A stretch of 9,344 bases of DNA from the NCBI GenBank assembly GCA_030632035.1, contig DAOVJZ010000046.1, positions 1-9,344 on the forward strand, given 5' to 3'. Below are positions 1 to 5,656 of the stretch, one piece after another; the stretch's first letter is position 1, and each line of letters opens with the position of its first letter. The position numbers were made by a program, and so were the translations under genes. This DNA comes from Granulosicoccaceae bacterium. GTDB taxonomy: Bacteria > Pseudomonadota > Gammaproteobacteria > DAOVJZ01. The notes beneath the pieces were generated by a model. It did not search any database, was not told the origin of the DNA, and was given only the letters and a program-made list of their open reading frames with translations.

Positions 1-3
1 CCA

Positions 4-189
4 TTGTCCGAGCAGACTAAAGAAGACATCAGGCAATGTCTTGATCTGATTACTTCCAGAGAAAAAGAACTGAATGAGGAAGCGGGGGTAGAAAACAATG
101 CCAAACCGCGTTTTATTGATGAGCATCAGGATAAAGTAGTAGTATCGTTTGATGCAACAGAATTATCAAAGAAGAACAAAGATAAATAG
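4..189 (+). CDS. Small charged hypothetical protein (possibly 5'-truncated)
   Basis: A 61-residue reading frame opens with TTG at position 4 and gives an N-terminus MSEQTKED that looks natural. The frame is also open through the first three bases of the window, so the true start could lie upstream and no ribosome binding site can be seen. The product is hydrophilic, rich in Glu, Lys and Asp, with a single Cys near residue 12, no signal peptide and no membrane segment. The N-terminal half looks helical and the part around VVVSFDATEL could form a strand. I do not recognise the family. It ends 20 bp before the DsrE-like gene on the same strand and is probably co-transcribed with it. Confidence 0.5.
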   Translation: MSEQTKEDIRQCLDLITSREKELNEEAGVENNAKPRFIDEHQDKVVVSFDATELSKKNKDK

Positions 190-209
190 CTCTTTTATCA
201 GGAGGCGTT

Positions 210-578
210 ATGGCTGACAAACTTCTTATTGTAATGATGAATGCAGATCCAGAAGACGGACCTGCGTTAGTACCCCCCTTGAATCAGGCATGTATTGCCG
301 CGGCTATGGAATTCGAAGTCGAGATTGTTTTTACTGGTCGTGCTGGCAAGGTAATTCAGAAAGGAGTAGCTGAAAAAGTCAGGGCTTCGGAACAAAGCGA
401 AAAATCAGTTTATGATATTTTAAAAGAGGCGCATAACGCGGGAGTGAAGATTAAGGCTTGTGCTCCTGTTATAGAAGAAATTGGTGAAGACACTATTCCT
501 GAACTGGATGAAATAGTTGGAGGCGCCTATATTATCAGTGAAGCAATGGATGCAGATACTGTTACCTTTACTTACTAA
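210..578 (+). CDS. DsrE/DsrF-like family protein
   Basis: The 122-aa cytoplasmic protein has the small alpha/beta fold pattern of the DsrE/TusD family: a hydrophobic first strand (LLIVMMNADPED), a helix with NQACIAAAMEF, a second strand EVEIVFTG, and a late strand with a cysteine (VKIKACAP, C84). The only other Cys is C28. C84 sits about where the persulfide-carrying Cys of active DsrE/TusD proteins lies, so sulfur binding is possible but not shown. The start is firm: AGGAGG lies at 200-205, 4 bases before the ATG. The gene is 20 bp after the small upstream gene and 16 bp before the hypoxanthine phosphoribosyltransferase gene, suggesting one transcript. Family members without dsrAB or tus partners mostly have no assigned role, and none of those partner genes is in this window. 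Confidence 0.8.
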   Translation: MADKLLIVMMNADPEDGPALVPPLNQACIAAAMEFEVEIVFTGRAGKVIQKGVAEKVRASEQSEKSVYDILKEAHNAGVKIKACAPVIEEIGEDTIPELDEIVGGAYIISEAMDADTVTFTY

Positions 579-594
579 ATAATAACTATAATCC

Positions 595-1149
595 ATGTCG
601 ATTACCCCCGAGCACGTAAAAAAAGTTCTAGCCGAAGCCGATCAATTATATTCAGCCGCTGAAGTACAGCAGGCGGTTGATGCTATGGCGATAGAAATTA
701 CAAAAAAACTGGAACATACAAACCCATTGGTTCTATGCGTCATGGTGGGTGGTTTGATTCCTGCAGGCTGGTTACTATCGCGTTTAAATTTCCCGCTCAA
801 TATGGACTATATTCATGCGACCCGTTATAGAGGTAATACCAGTGGTGGTACATTACACTGGATTGCAAAACCATCCATGCCATTAAAAGATCGAGTAGTA
901 TTGATTATTGATGATATTCTGGATGAAGGTATTACACTTTCAGAAATAATAAAAGATTGTGAAGAACAGGGCGCAAAGGAAATTTATACTGCGGCCCTGG
1001 TGAAAAAGAAACATGACAGGGGTATCGGGCAAAAGGCAACATTTATCGGGCTTGAAGTGGAAGACCGCTATGTCTTTGGGTGTGGAATGGATTACAAGGG
1101 ATACCTGCGCAATTTGCCAGGCATTTATGCGGTGAATGAGAATGAGTGA
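595..1149 (+). CDS. hpt: Hypoxanthine-guanine phosphoribosyltransferase
   Basis: This enzyme transfers phosphoribose from PRPP to hypoxanthine or guanine, giving IMP or GMP in purine salvage. At 184 aa it is a normal size for type I phosphoribosyltransferases. The PRPP loop is VVLIIDDILDEGITL (residues 101-115), with two acidic residues D106-D107 and the general-base position D110. The usual Thr/Ser of DTG/DSG is Glu here, which I believe is normal for this proteobacterial subgroup. Lys residues at 137-139 and VEDRYVFGCGMDYKGY (155-170) fit the purine-binding strand and closing loop. No Shine-Dalgarno sequence precedes the ATG, and an in-frame stop at 589-591 rules out an earlier start, so translation may depend on coupling to the gene 16 bp upstream. 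The 3' end overlaps the MTIP gene, so hypoxanthine made by MTIP can be turned straight into IMP. Confidence 0.92.
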   Translation: MSITPEHVKKVLAEADQLYSAAEVQQAVDAMAIEITKKLEHTNPLVLCVMVGGLIPAGWLLSRLNFPLNMDYIHATRYRGNTSGGTLHWIAKPSMPLKDRVVLIIDDILDEGITLSEIIKDCEEQGAKEIYTAALVKKKHDRGIGQKATFIGLEVEDRYVFGCGMDYKGYLRNLPGIYAVNENE

Positions 1150-1882
1150 AATAGCAATAATTGGTGGTACCGGCTTAACATCATTAAAGAACCTTGAGAT
1201 TATACGACGTGAGATGGTCAGGACACCGTTTGGTGAACCGTCTGGACCACTTACGTTTGGTACATTTTCAGGACATGAAATTGTGTTTTTGGCACGGCAT
1301 GGTTATGGCCATACAATCCCGCCGCACAAGGTAAATTACCGGGCTAATGTGTGGGCACTGCAGGAAACCGGTGTGAAACACATTATTGCTGTTGCCGCTG
1401 TAGGTGGTATTGCCGAGGATCTAATGCCGGCAAGACTGGCATTTCCTGATCAAATCATTGATTACACATGGTCACGTGTAAATACGTTTTTTGAAGAAGG
1501 ACTTTCTGCAGTAACACACATTGATTTTACTGAACCCTATTGCAGTGAGTTGCGCGATAAGATGGTGGCTGCTGCACGCAAGGCTAATCTTGATGCGGTT
1601 GAATCTGGTACATATGGAGCAACACAAGGTCCGCGTCTGGAAACTGCGGCTGAAATAAATCGGCTGGAACAGGATGGCTGTACCATGGTGGGAATGACGG
1701 GTATGCCTGAGGCGACGCTAGCGCGTGAACTGGAGATTTGTTATGCAACCTGTGCTGTTGTTGCGAATAAGGCAGCAGGGAGAGCAGAAGGGAAAATTAC
1801 CATGGAAGAAATTGATGCCTGTCTGACGGGTGGCATGGAGAAAGTACGGACACTACTGGAAACAGTCATTCCAACTTTATAA
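1142..1882 (+). CDS. S-methyl-5'-thioinosine phosphorylase (MTIP)
   Basis: This PNP/MTAP-family phosphorylase splits S-methyl-5'-thioinosine with phosphate into hypoxanthine and methylthioribose-1-phosphate. From the ATG at 1142 it is 246 aa, beginning MSEIAIIGGTGL; an in-frame ATG at 1136 would add two residues. Visible family features are the phosphate-binding GGTG (8-11) and RHG (52-54), the GTYGATQGPRLETAAEI block (156-172) and MTGMPEA (185-191). At the base-binding position it reads VVANKAAG with Asn209. Asn there is typical of enzymes for 6-oxopurines, whereas methylthioadenosine phosphorylases carry Asp, so the inosine form is the likelier substrate. It overlaps the end of hpt by 8 bp, which supports coupled hypoxanthine recycling. 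No adenosine or MTA deaminase, needed to feed this route, is in the window. Automated annotation often mislabels such genes as MTAP. Confidence 0.9.
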   Translation: MSEIAIIGGTGLTSLKNLEIIRREMVRTPFGEPSGPLTFGTFSGHEIVFLARHGYGHTIPPHKVNYRANVWALQETGVKHIIAVAAVGGIAEDLMPARLAFPDQIIDYTWSRVNTFFEEGLSAVTHIDFTEPYCSELRDKMVAAARKANLDAVESGTYGATQGPRLETAAEINRLEQDGCTMVGMTGMPEATLARELEICYATCAVVANKAAGRAEGKITMEEIDACLTGGMEKVRTLLETVIPTL

Positions 1883-1888
1883 AGAGAG

Positions 1889-2635
1889 TCAGGGAATAGT
1901 TTTTTCAGGCGGTATTTGTGGCAGTGGCTCCGGTTCCGGCGCGGGTGGTGGTTCATAAGGTGTAATTAACGCCAGCATACCAAATTTTGGATGGTCAAAA
2001 TAATGAATTTCCTTACTGCGCATCCTGCGTGATTCTGTCATTCGAAATACAACAGGAGCCTCTTCGTCAGAAAAGAAATCACTTCCATTAGTATTGATAT
2101 AAGCTAGATCAGTTTTTAAATGTAAATATCTTTTCAGGCTCACAGTAATAGTGCCATCAACTATTGCATTGGGTTGCTCTGGTTCTATTGTTTCACCATT
2201 TTCTATTGTTTCATCATTTAGAGTAGTAAAATCAGGTTTGTCAGTTGTGATATGTATTGCTTGTGCATCATCAGGACTGGAGACATTCTGACGCCATGCA
2301 ATATGAAGTAATGGATTATAACTTTCAGACTCCATTAATCTTTTTATGGTTTCAGACATTTTGTGGTCTTGTGTGCCAAGTAAAGACAAATTAAGCGGGA
2401 TAGAAGAAACCTTATCAGGTATGCCTGAATAAACAATGTCGTCTGGTCGAAACAGGTTTATAGTTCCTTCAGTGGCAGGCATTTCTGGAGATAATGGCCA
2501 TACCTCTGAATTAATACTGGTATTGTTTTTATGTTCAAACAAGACTATTTCGATGTCGTACTGCGGTATTTCCTCGGCATATAAGAGGTTAAAAGAGATC
2601 GAAAAAATGAAAATAAGTGATATTATTTTATACAT
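1889..2635 (-). CDS. csiV: CsiV-family periplasmic peptidoglycan-binding protein
   Basis: The 248-aa protein has a clear Sec signal peptide (residues 1-20, ending LLYA) and a periplasmic body. The block MTESRRMRSKEIHYFDHPKF (199-218), followed by GMLALITP, is the hallmark C-terminal part of the CsiV family. In Vibrio cholerae CsiV binds peptidoglycan and is needed for synthesis by PBP1A and its activator LpoA; the same role here is an inference. The mature N-terminus begins with YDIEIVLFEH, the usual first strand. After ITP the chain ends in a proline-rich tail (about 227-248) with no globular character, and a low-complexity Glu-rich linker runs from about 140 to 155. The ATG has only a weak upstream purine stretch. 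The gene converges on MTIP with 6 bp between stop codons and is divergent from def. Confidence 0.85.
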   Translation of the reverse strand: MYKIISLIFIFSISFNLLYAEEIPQYDIEIVLFEHKNNTSINSEVWPLSPEMPATEGTINLFRPDDIVYSGIPDKVSSIPLNLSLLGTQDHKMSETIKRLMESESYNPLLHIAWRQNVSSPDDAQAIHITTDKPDFTTLNDETIENGETIEPEQPNAIVDGTITVSLKRYLHLKTDLAYINTNGSDFFSDEEAPVVFRMTESRRMRSKEIHYFDHPKFGMLALITPYEPPPAPEPEPLPQIPPEKTIP

Positions 2636-2708
2636 TACTTTAATTAGATACTAACTTCATGAGTTAATTCCATAATATTATGACTGAAATTTTACACGAA
2701 AGCGAGAT

Positions 2709-2714
2709 GGAGGA
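2709..2714 (+). promoter_or_regulatory. Shine-Dalgarno site that selects the GTG start of def
   Basis: GGAGGA is followed by a 4-base spacer (AAAG) and GTG at 2719. It lies inside the longer version of the def frame that would start at ATG 2680, so it argues for the shorter protein. Confidence 0.55.
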
Positions 2715-2718
2715 AAGG

Positions 2719-3249
2719 GTGCCGGTAAGGAAGATATTACATATGGGGGCACCGAGCCTGCTACAGGTCTCGGAAGAAATTCAGGAGTTTAATACTCCTG
2801 AGCTGGACAATCTGGTCAAGGATATGCTGGATACTATGTCAGCCATGAATGGAGCGGGTCTTGCGGCACCCCAGATCGGTGTTAATAAACGAGTGGTTAT
2901 TTTCGGATTGGAAAAAAATCCTCGATACCCTGATGTTGAACCTGTTCCGATGACTATATTGATCAACCCGATCATTGAGAGATTGGATGATCAAATGGAA
3001 GATGGTTGGGAAGGGTGCTTAAGTATTCCCGGCATGCGTGGTGTTGTGCCACGTTATCGCAATATTCGTTATCGTGGTTTTGATCAAAATGGGAACCCTA
3101 TTGATAGAAAGGCAACGGGTTTTCATGCTCGTGTTGTGCAGCATGAATGTGACCATCTGGACGGTATTCTCTATCCAGAACGTATCCGTGACATGAAATT
3201 ATTCGGATTCGAAAGTGAATTAGGAAACAGTGGTGTTCCAGAAGAATAG
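2719..3249 (+). CDS. def: Peptide deformylase
   Basis: This metalloenzyme removes the formyl group from the N-terminal methionine of new proteins at the ribosome. All three family motifs are present, numbered from the GTG start: GAGLAAPQIG (45-54), EGCLSIPG (98-105, metal ligand C100) and QHECDHLDG (141-149, ligands H142 and H146, catalytic E143). I chose the GTG at 2719 because GGAGGA stands 4 bases before it and the product then begins MPVRKILHMG, the usual start of this PDF subgroup, giving 176 aa. ATG codons at 2680 and 2707 would give 189 or 180 aa but lack a good ribosome binding site. No fmt gene is adjacent, so this may be a second, stand-alone deformylase. It shares an upstream region with the divergent csiV. 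Confidence 0.95.
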   Translation: MPVRKILHMGAPSLLQVSEEIQEFNTPELDNLVKDMLDTMSAMNGAGLAAPQIGVNKRVVIFGLEKNPRYPDVEPVPMTILINPIIERLDDQMEDGWEGCLSIPGMRGVVPRYRNIRYRGFDQNGNPIDRKATGFHARVVQHECDHLDGILYPERIRDMKLFGFESELGNSGVPEE

Positions 3250-3293
3250 ACTCTATCCCACATTTTTATCCCAGAGGGCTTAATCCCCTATAG

Positions 3294-3333
3294 TTCGCCT
3301 AAGGGTGCCTACTTTCGCCTAAGAGCGCCTACT
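3294..3333. repeat. Two tandem copies of a 20-bp sequence
   Basis: Copies at 3294-3313 and 3314-3333 follow the consensus TTCGCCTAAGRGYGCCTACT and differ at two positions (GGGT against GAGC). Both lie in the 113-bp spacer between the convergent def and the unknown membrane protein gene. No function is apparent; it could be the remnant of a longer minisatellite. Confidence 0.8.
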
Positions 3334-3335
3334 TT

Positions 3336-3350
3336 TGGTGGTGGTGGTGG
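3336..3350. repeat. (TGG)5 trinucleotide repeat
   Basis: Five perfect TGG units follow two bases after the 20-bp tandem duplication and end 12 bp before the stop codon of the convergent gene. The tract is non-coding on both strands as far as I can tell. Confidence 0.85.
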
Positions 3351-3362
3351 TAGTGCTACGGG

Positions 3363-3950
3363 TTAATGTAGATCCTGAAAGTTCTTTCTCACTTCTTCCA
3401 GTGAATTACAGTATGCATTTGCATCACCATAATCCAGAAAATTCTGATACCGATCATGCATGGTTTTTAATGCGTGTGCGTGCTTGATTGGGCACCAGTA
3501 TTGTTCTGTCCTTGCGGCTATTTCACCAACATAGGTGATGAGCCCGCCAAAATAGCTACAAAAAATACAGTTTAACTTTTCAATGATATTCAGGTAAGCC
3601 AGATATTGTCGATCAATAATTAGATATTCACTGCGCTTCACTTTCGGAATACCATAGATTGGGAAACAAACCATTTGATACAGACTGACAAAGATATCCA
3701 GAAACAGGGCAGGGAACAGGCATAACCAGATAAAGGGGGCAGTCAGGACATTTAAAGGGTTTGCACCAAGAATATAATGCAGGAGGGACTTGGCCAGGTA
3801 ACGATGTTGTTTTTTTACATCAGGCTCAAATCGAATTTTTTTCTTTTGTATGTAATAAAAAAATTGTTGTTGTTTGTTTTGTATCTCATTGAGTAATTCA
3901 GTCTGAGCTTGTCTAATCCGTTCGAGTAGTTCACTGACTCTATCATTCAT
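3363..3950 (-). CDS. Conserved unknown protein with coiled coil, hydrophobic domain and Cys/His cluster
   Basis: The product is 195 aa. Residues 1-40 are a charged, Gln-rich likely coiled coil (RVSELLERIRQAQTELLNEI). A hydrophobic stretch at about 64-100 (LNVLTAPFIWLCLFPALFLDIFV and beyond) could form one long or two short membrane segments. The C-terminal third holds C128-x2-C131 in KLNCIFCSYFGG and then REQ-type residues leading to YWCPIKHAH (C153, H157, H159), a spacing that could bind a metal. The EIAARTEQYWCPIKHA block looks familiar as strongly conserved in proteobacterial proteins without an assigned role, but I cannot name the family. There is no signal peptide. The start is supported by GGAG 7 bases before the ATG. 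It lies 51 bp after yajQ on the same strand and may share its transcript. Confidence 0.75.
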   Translation of the reverse strand: MNDRVSELLERIRQAQTELLNEIQNKQQQFFYYIQKKKIRFEPDVKKQHRYLAKSLLHYILGANPLNVLTAPFIWLCLFPALFLDIFVSLYQMVCFPIYGIPKVKRSEYLIIDRQYLAYLNIIEKLNCIFCSYFGGLITYVGEIAARTEQYWCPIKHAHALKTMHDRYQNFLDYGDANAYCNSLEEVRKNFQDLH

Positions 3951-4001
3951 TACAAGGCTCCATAAATAGCTGAAAGGGGTGGATAATATTGTGATGTTTT
4001 T

Positions 4002-4484
4002 CTAGTCACGAAAATTATCATATTGCAGAGGGAGATCAAGTTTGCTTTCTTTTAATAATGAAATGACAGACTGAAGGTCATCTCGTTTTTTTCCGGTAAC
4101 ACGTACCTTTTCACCTTGAATGGCCGCCTGTACCTTTGTTTTTGAATCCTTGATGATTTTGACTATCTTTCTGGCGAGTGGGGCATCAACGCCCTGACGC
4201 AATGTCAGATTTTGTCTGGCCTCTCTTCCTACCAACTCAGGTTCGGCTTGTTCAATACAGGTGATATCAACACCACGTTTGTGCAACTTGGTTTGCAGAA
4301 TATCCAGCATTTGTTTTAGCTGGAATTCTGACTGCGCCTTCATGGTGATGATATTATCATTGCGTTCGTAGGATGCGTTAGACTCTTTGAAGTCAAACCG
4401 TGTCCCAACTTCGCGGTTGGCCTGATCAACCGCATTGGTTACTTCATGCATATCAACTTCAGAGACAACATCAAAGGAAGGCAT
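4002..4484 (-). CDS. yajQ: YajQ family nucleotide-binding protein
   Basis: The 160-aa cytoplasmic protein matches the YajQ (UPF0234) family across its length: it starts MPSFDVVSEVDMHEV, contains TRFDFK (28-33) and RQGVDAPLARKIVK (96-109), and ends LPLQYDNFRD. Family members have two RNP-like folds. Some bind nucleic acids or nucleotides, and the Xanthomonas and Pseudomonas proteins bind cyclic di-GMP and affect virulence gene expression; whether this one does is not known. The frame continues upstream to an ATG at 4544, but homologues start at MPSFD, so I placed the start at 4484, where AGGA lies close in front. It is separated from the upstream cyclophilin gene by 240 bp that include a large palindrome, so it probably has its own promoter. 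Confidence 0.93.
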   Translation of the reverse strand: MPSFDVVSEVDMHEVTNAVDQANREVGTRFDFKESNASYERNDNIITMKAQSEFQLKQMLDILQTKLHKRGVDITCIEQAEPELVGREARQNLTLRQGVDAPLARKIVKIIKDSKTKVQAAIQGEKVRVTGKKRDDLQSVISLLKESKLDLPLQYDNFRD

Positions 4485-4585
4485 TATCCTGGATTCCGCA
4501 GTTGACCGCTTAGAAGGCAGATTAACATGTTGGCATATCTCCACGTTTTACAGTTCTGGAAAGTTTATCCAATGGGTAAGTCGCT

Positions 4586-4705
4586 ACGACCTGTATAGCA
4601 TATTGCATTTTGCGTCTGGCCACGTTGCGAATCGTCGCAATAGACTTACTATTGCGACGATTCGCGTCTCGCCAGCCACAAAATGCAACGCACTCTACAG
4701 GCCGT
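4586..4705. repeat. 120-bp imperfect palindrome with a perfect 17-bp core hairpin
   Basis: Paired arms, all centred near 4646, are: CCTGTA 4590-4595 with TACAGG 4696-4701; TTGCATTTTG 4603-4612 with CAAAATGCAA 4679-4688; CTGGC 4616-4620 with GCCAG 4671-4675; and the core GCGAATCGTCGCAATAG 4627-4643 with its exact complement 4649-4665 around the loop ACTTA. ACG 4586-4588 pairs with CGT 4703-4705, apart from one mismatch inside. Interior mismatched segments are of equal length (7/7 and 3/3) except the one next to the core (6/5). It sits between the cyclophilin stop and the yajQ start. No T-run follows the core stem on either strand, so a classic intrinsic terminator is unlikely; a REP- or MITE-like dispersed element or an mRNA structure fits better. 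Confidence 0.85.
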
Positions 4706-4724
4706 TCAACTACGGAGTCCAGGA

Positions 4725-5333
4725 TTATTCACCTTCTTTGATTTTTACCGATTCAATAATGACAGGCTCTGTAGGTACATTCTGGTGCATACTGTGATTG
4801 TCAGTACTCACTTGTCCAATCTTGTCTACGATATCCATACCCTCGACAACCTTGGCAAATACAGCATAGCCAAAATCACGTGAGCTATTATTCAGGAAAT
4901 CATTATCCTTAAGATTAATAAAGAACTGGGATGTTGCACTATCCACTACATTAGTACGGGCCATGGCTAAAGTGCCACGATCATTTTTAAGACCATTATC
5001 AGCTTCGTTTTTGATAGGGTCATTGGGTGTCTTCTGGTTCATGTCCTTGTCAAAACCACCGCCCTGGATCATAAAGTCGGGAATTACACGATGAAAAATA
5101 GTGCCAGCAAAAAAATCACTTTTCACATAGGAAAGAAAGTTTTCTGTTGAAATAGGGGCCTTATCTGAAAATAGTTCGATGGTGATATCACCGTGGTTTG
5201 TTGACATAACTACCATGGGTTTTACTCCTGCTGATTTATTGATTTTTCCTGCGTACAGGGTGTTTGAATAAGAAAATGATAATAACATGAACACAAACAT
5301 CAGTTTCATGCATTTATGAATGGTTTTAGTCAT
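4725..5333 (-). CDS. ppiA: Exported cyclophilin-type peptidyl-prolyl cis-trans isomerase
   Basis: The 202-aa protein begins with a signal peptide (basic TKTIHK, hydrophobic LMFVFMLLSFSYS, probable cleavage after LYA at residue 28), so it acts in the periplasm, speeding isomerisation of Xaa-Pro bonds in folding exported proteins. The cyclophilin core is complete: FHRVIPDFMIQGG (80-92) with catalytic R82 plus F87, M88 and Q90, then LAMART (122-127), SQFFINL (135-141) and DFGYAVFAKVVEGMDIVDKI (153-172). The position of the cyclosporin-contact Trp of human cyclophilin A is Phe147, as is common in bacterial forms. AGGA stands 6 bases before the ATG. It follows the 70-aa cysteine protein gene at 39 bp on the same strand, with a small hairpin between them. 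The symbol ppiA is used for an exported cyclophilin; orthology to the E. coli gene is not established. Confidence 0.92.
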   Translation of the reverse strand: MTKTIHKCMKLMFVFMLLSFSYSNTLYAGKINKSAGVKPMVVMSTNHGDITIELFSDKAPISTENFLSYVKSDFFAGTIFHRVIPDFMIQGGGFDKDMNQKTPNDPIKNEADNGLKNDRGTLAMARTNVVDSATSQFFINLKDNDFLNNSSRDFGYAVFAKVVEGMDIVDKIGQVSTDNHSMHQNVPTEPVIIESVKIKEGE

Positions 5334-5354
5334 AAGTATTCCTGGTTGTTGTTG

Positions 5355-5374
5355 AACCCGTATTAGTACGGGTT
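5355..5374. repeat. Short intergenic inverted repeat (8-bp stem, 4-base loop)
   Basis: AACCCGTA and TACGGGTT form a perfect stem around TTAG. On the - strand transcript it begins within the stop codon of the 70-aa protein gene and lies about 21 bases before the ppiA start. It is followed by a CAACAACAACC stretch rather than U residues, so it is more likely an intercistronic hairpin than a full terminator. Confidence 0.6.
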
Positions 5375-5585
5375 AATCGTCTGATGAAAATGCAGATTTA
5401 GGTAGCAGGGTGCCATCGGGTAATAATTCCAGTGGCGCCTTGTCTCCGGCATCAGCAATTGCTTTACGTACACACTCGGATTGTTTTATCCCCTGACAGT
5501 AAGATTTTATCCACATATATTTGAGATTGGATTCAAGATTTTCCCAGATCGGGCAATATTCAAGATATTTACAGTCATCTGACAT
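5373..5585 (-). CDS. Small four-cysteine protein of unknown function
   Basis: The 70-aa cytoplasmic protein has its four cysteines in the pattern C5-x5-C11-x18-C30-x7-C38, in KYLEYCPIWEN and SYCQGIKQSECVRK. This resembles a widespread group of small proteins with CxxLxxCPFF and YCxxxxxxCARY-like segments, whose cysteines could hold zinc or an iron-sulfur cluster; the metal is a guess. The C-terminal part (APLELLPDGTLLPKSAF) lacks cysteines. There is no signal peptide or membrane segment. AAGGGG about 9 bases before the ATG is a fair ribosome binding site. It lies 71 bp downstream of mfd and 39 bp upstream of the exported cyclophilin gene, all on the same strand. I see no basis for naming a function. 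Confidence 0.72.
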   Translation of the reverse strand: MSDDCKYLEYCPIWENLESNLKYMWIKSYCQGIKQSECVRKAIADAGDKAPLELLPDGTLLPKSAFSSDD

Positions 5586-5656
5586 ATCAGGTTTCCCCTT
5601 AATCCTTAAGAACTAAAGCCTATTATGAGAACAATCTGGAGTCAAATAACGGGACT

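Noticed and set aside
1741..1956. 71-aa - strand frame overlapping MTIP and the end of csiV
   Set aside because: It is antisense to a confident gene, and its composition follows from the complementary coding strand.
3273..3290. Terminator hairpin after def (AGGG...CCCT)
   Set aside because: Only four base pairs with a 7-base loop and no T-run after it.
3294..3333. CRISPR array
   Set aside because: Only two directly adjoining copies with no spacer between them and no cas genes.
4485..4544. Longer yajQ start at 4544 (180 aa)
   Set aside because: The extra 20 residues do not resemble the family, whose members begin at MPSFD, and the GGAG before that ATG is too close.
4520..4575. sigma70-like promoter for yajQ (TTGGAT and TAAAAC on the - strand, 16-bp spacer)
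   Set aside because: Only 3 of 6 and 4 of 6 consensus matches; too weak in AT-rich DNA to report as a feature.
4627..4665. Rho-independent terminator for ppiA
   Set aside because: The 17-bp stem is strong, but no T-run follows it on either strand, and on the - strand the sequence after it is mixed.
4580..4712. Integron attC recombination site
   Set aside because: The palindrome has the right size, but I found no matching RYYYAAC and GTTRRRY core pair at its ends, no integrase gene and no cassette layout.
4435..4883. + strand open frames across the yajQ-ppiA spacer
   Set aside because: They run antisense to yajQ and ppiA and through the palindrome, with Cys/Ser-rich translations unlike real proteins.
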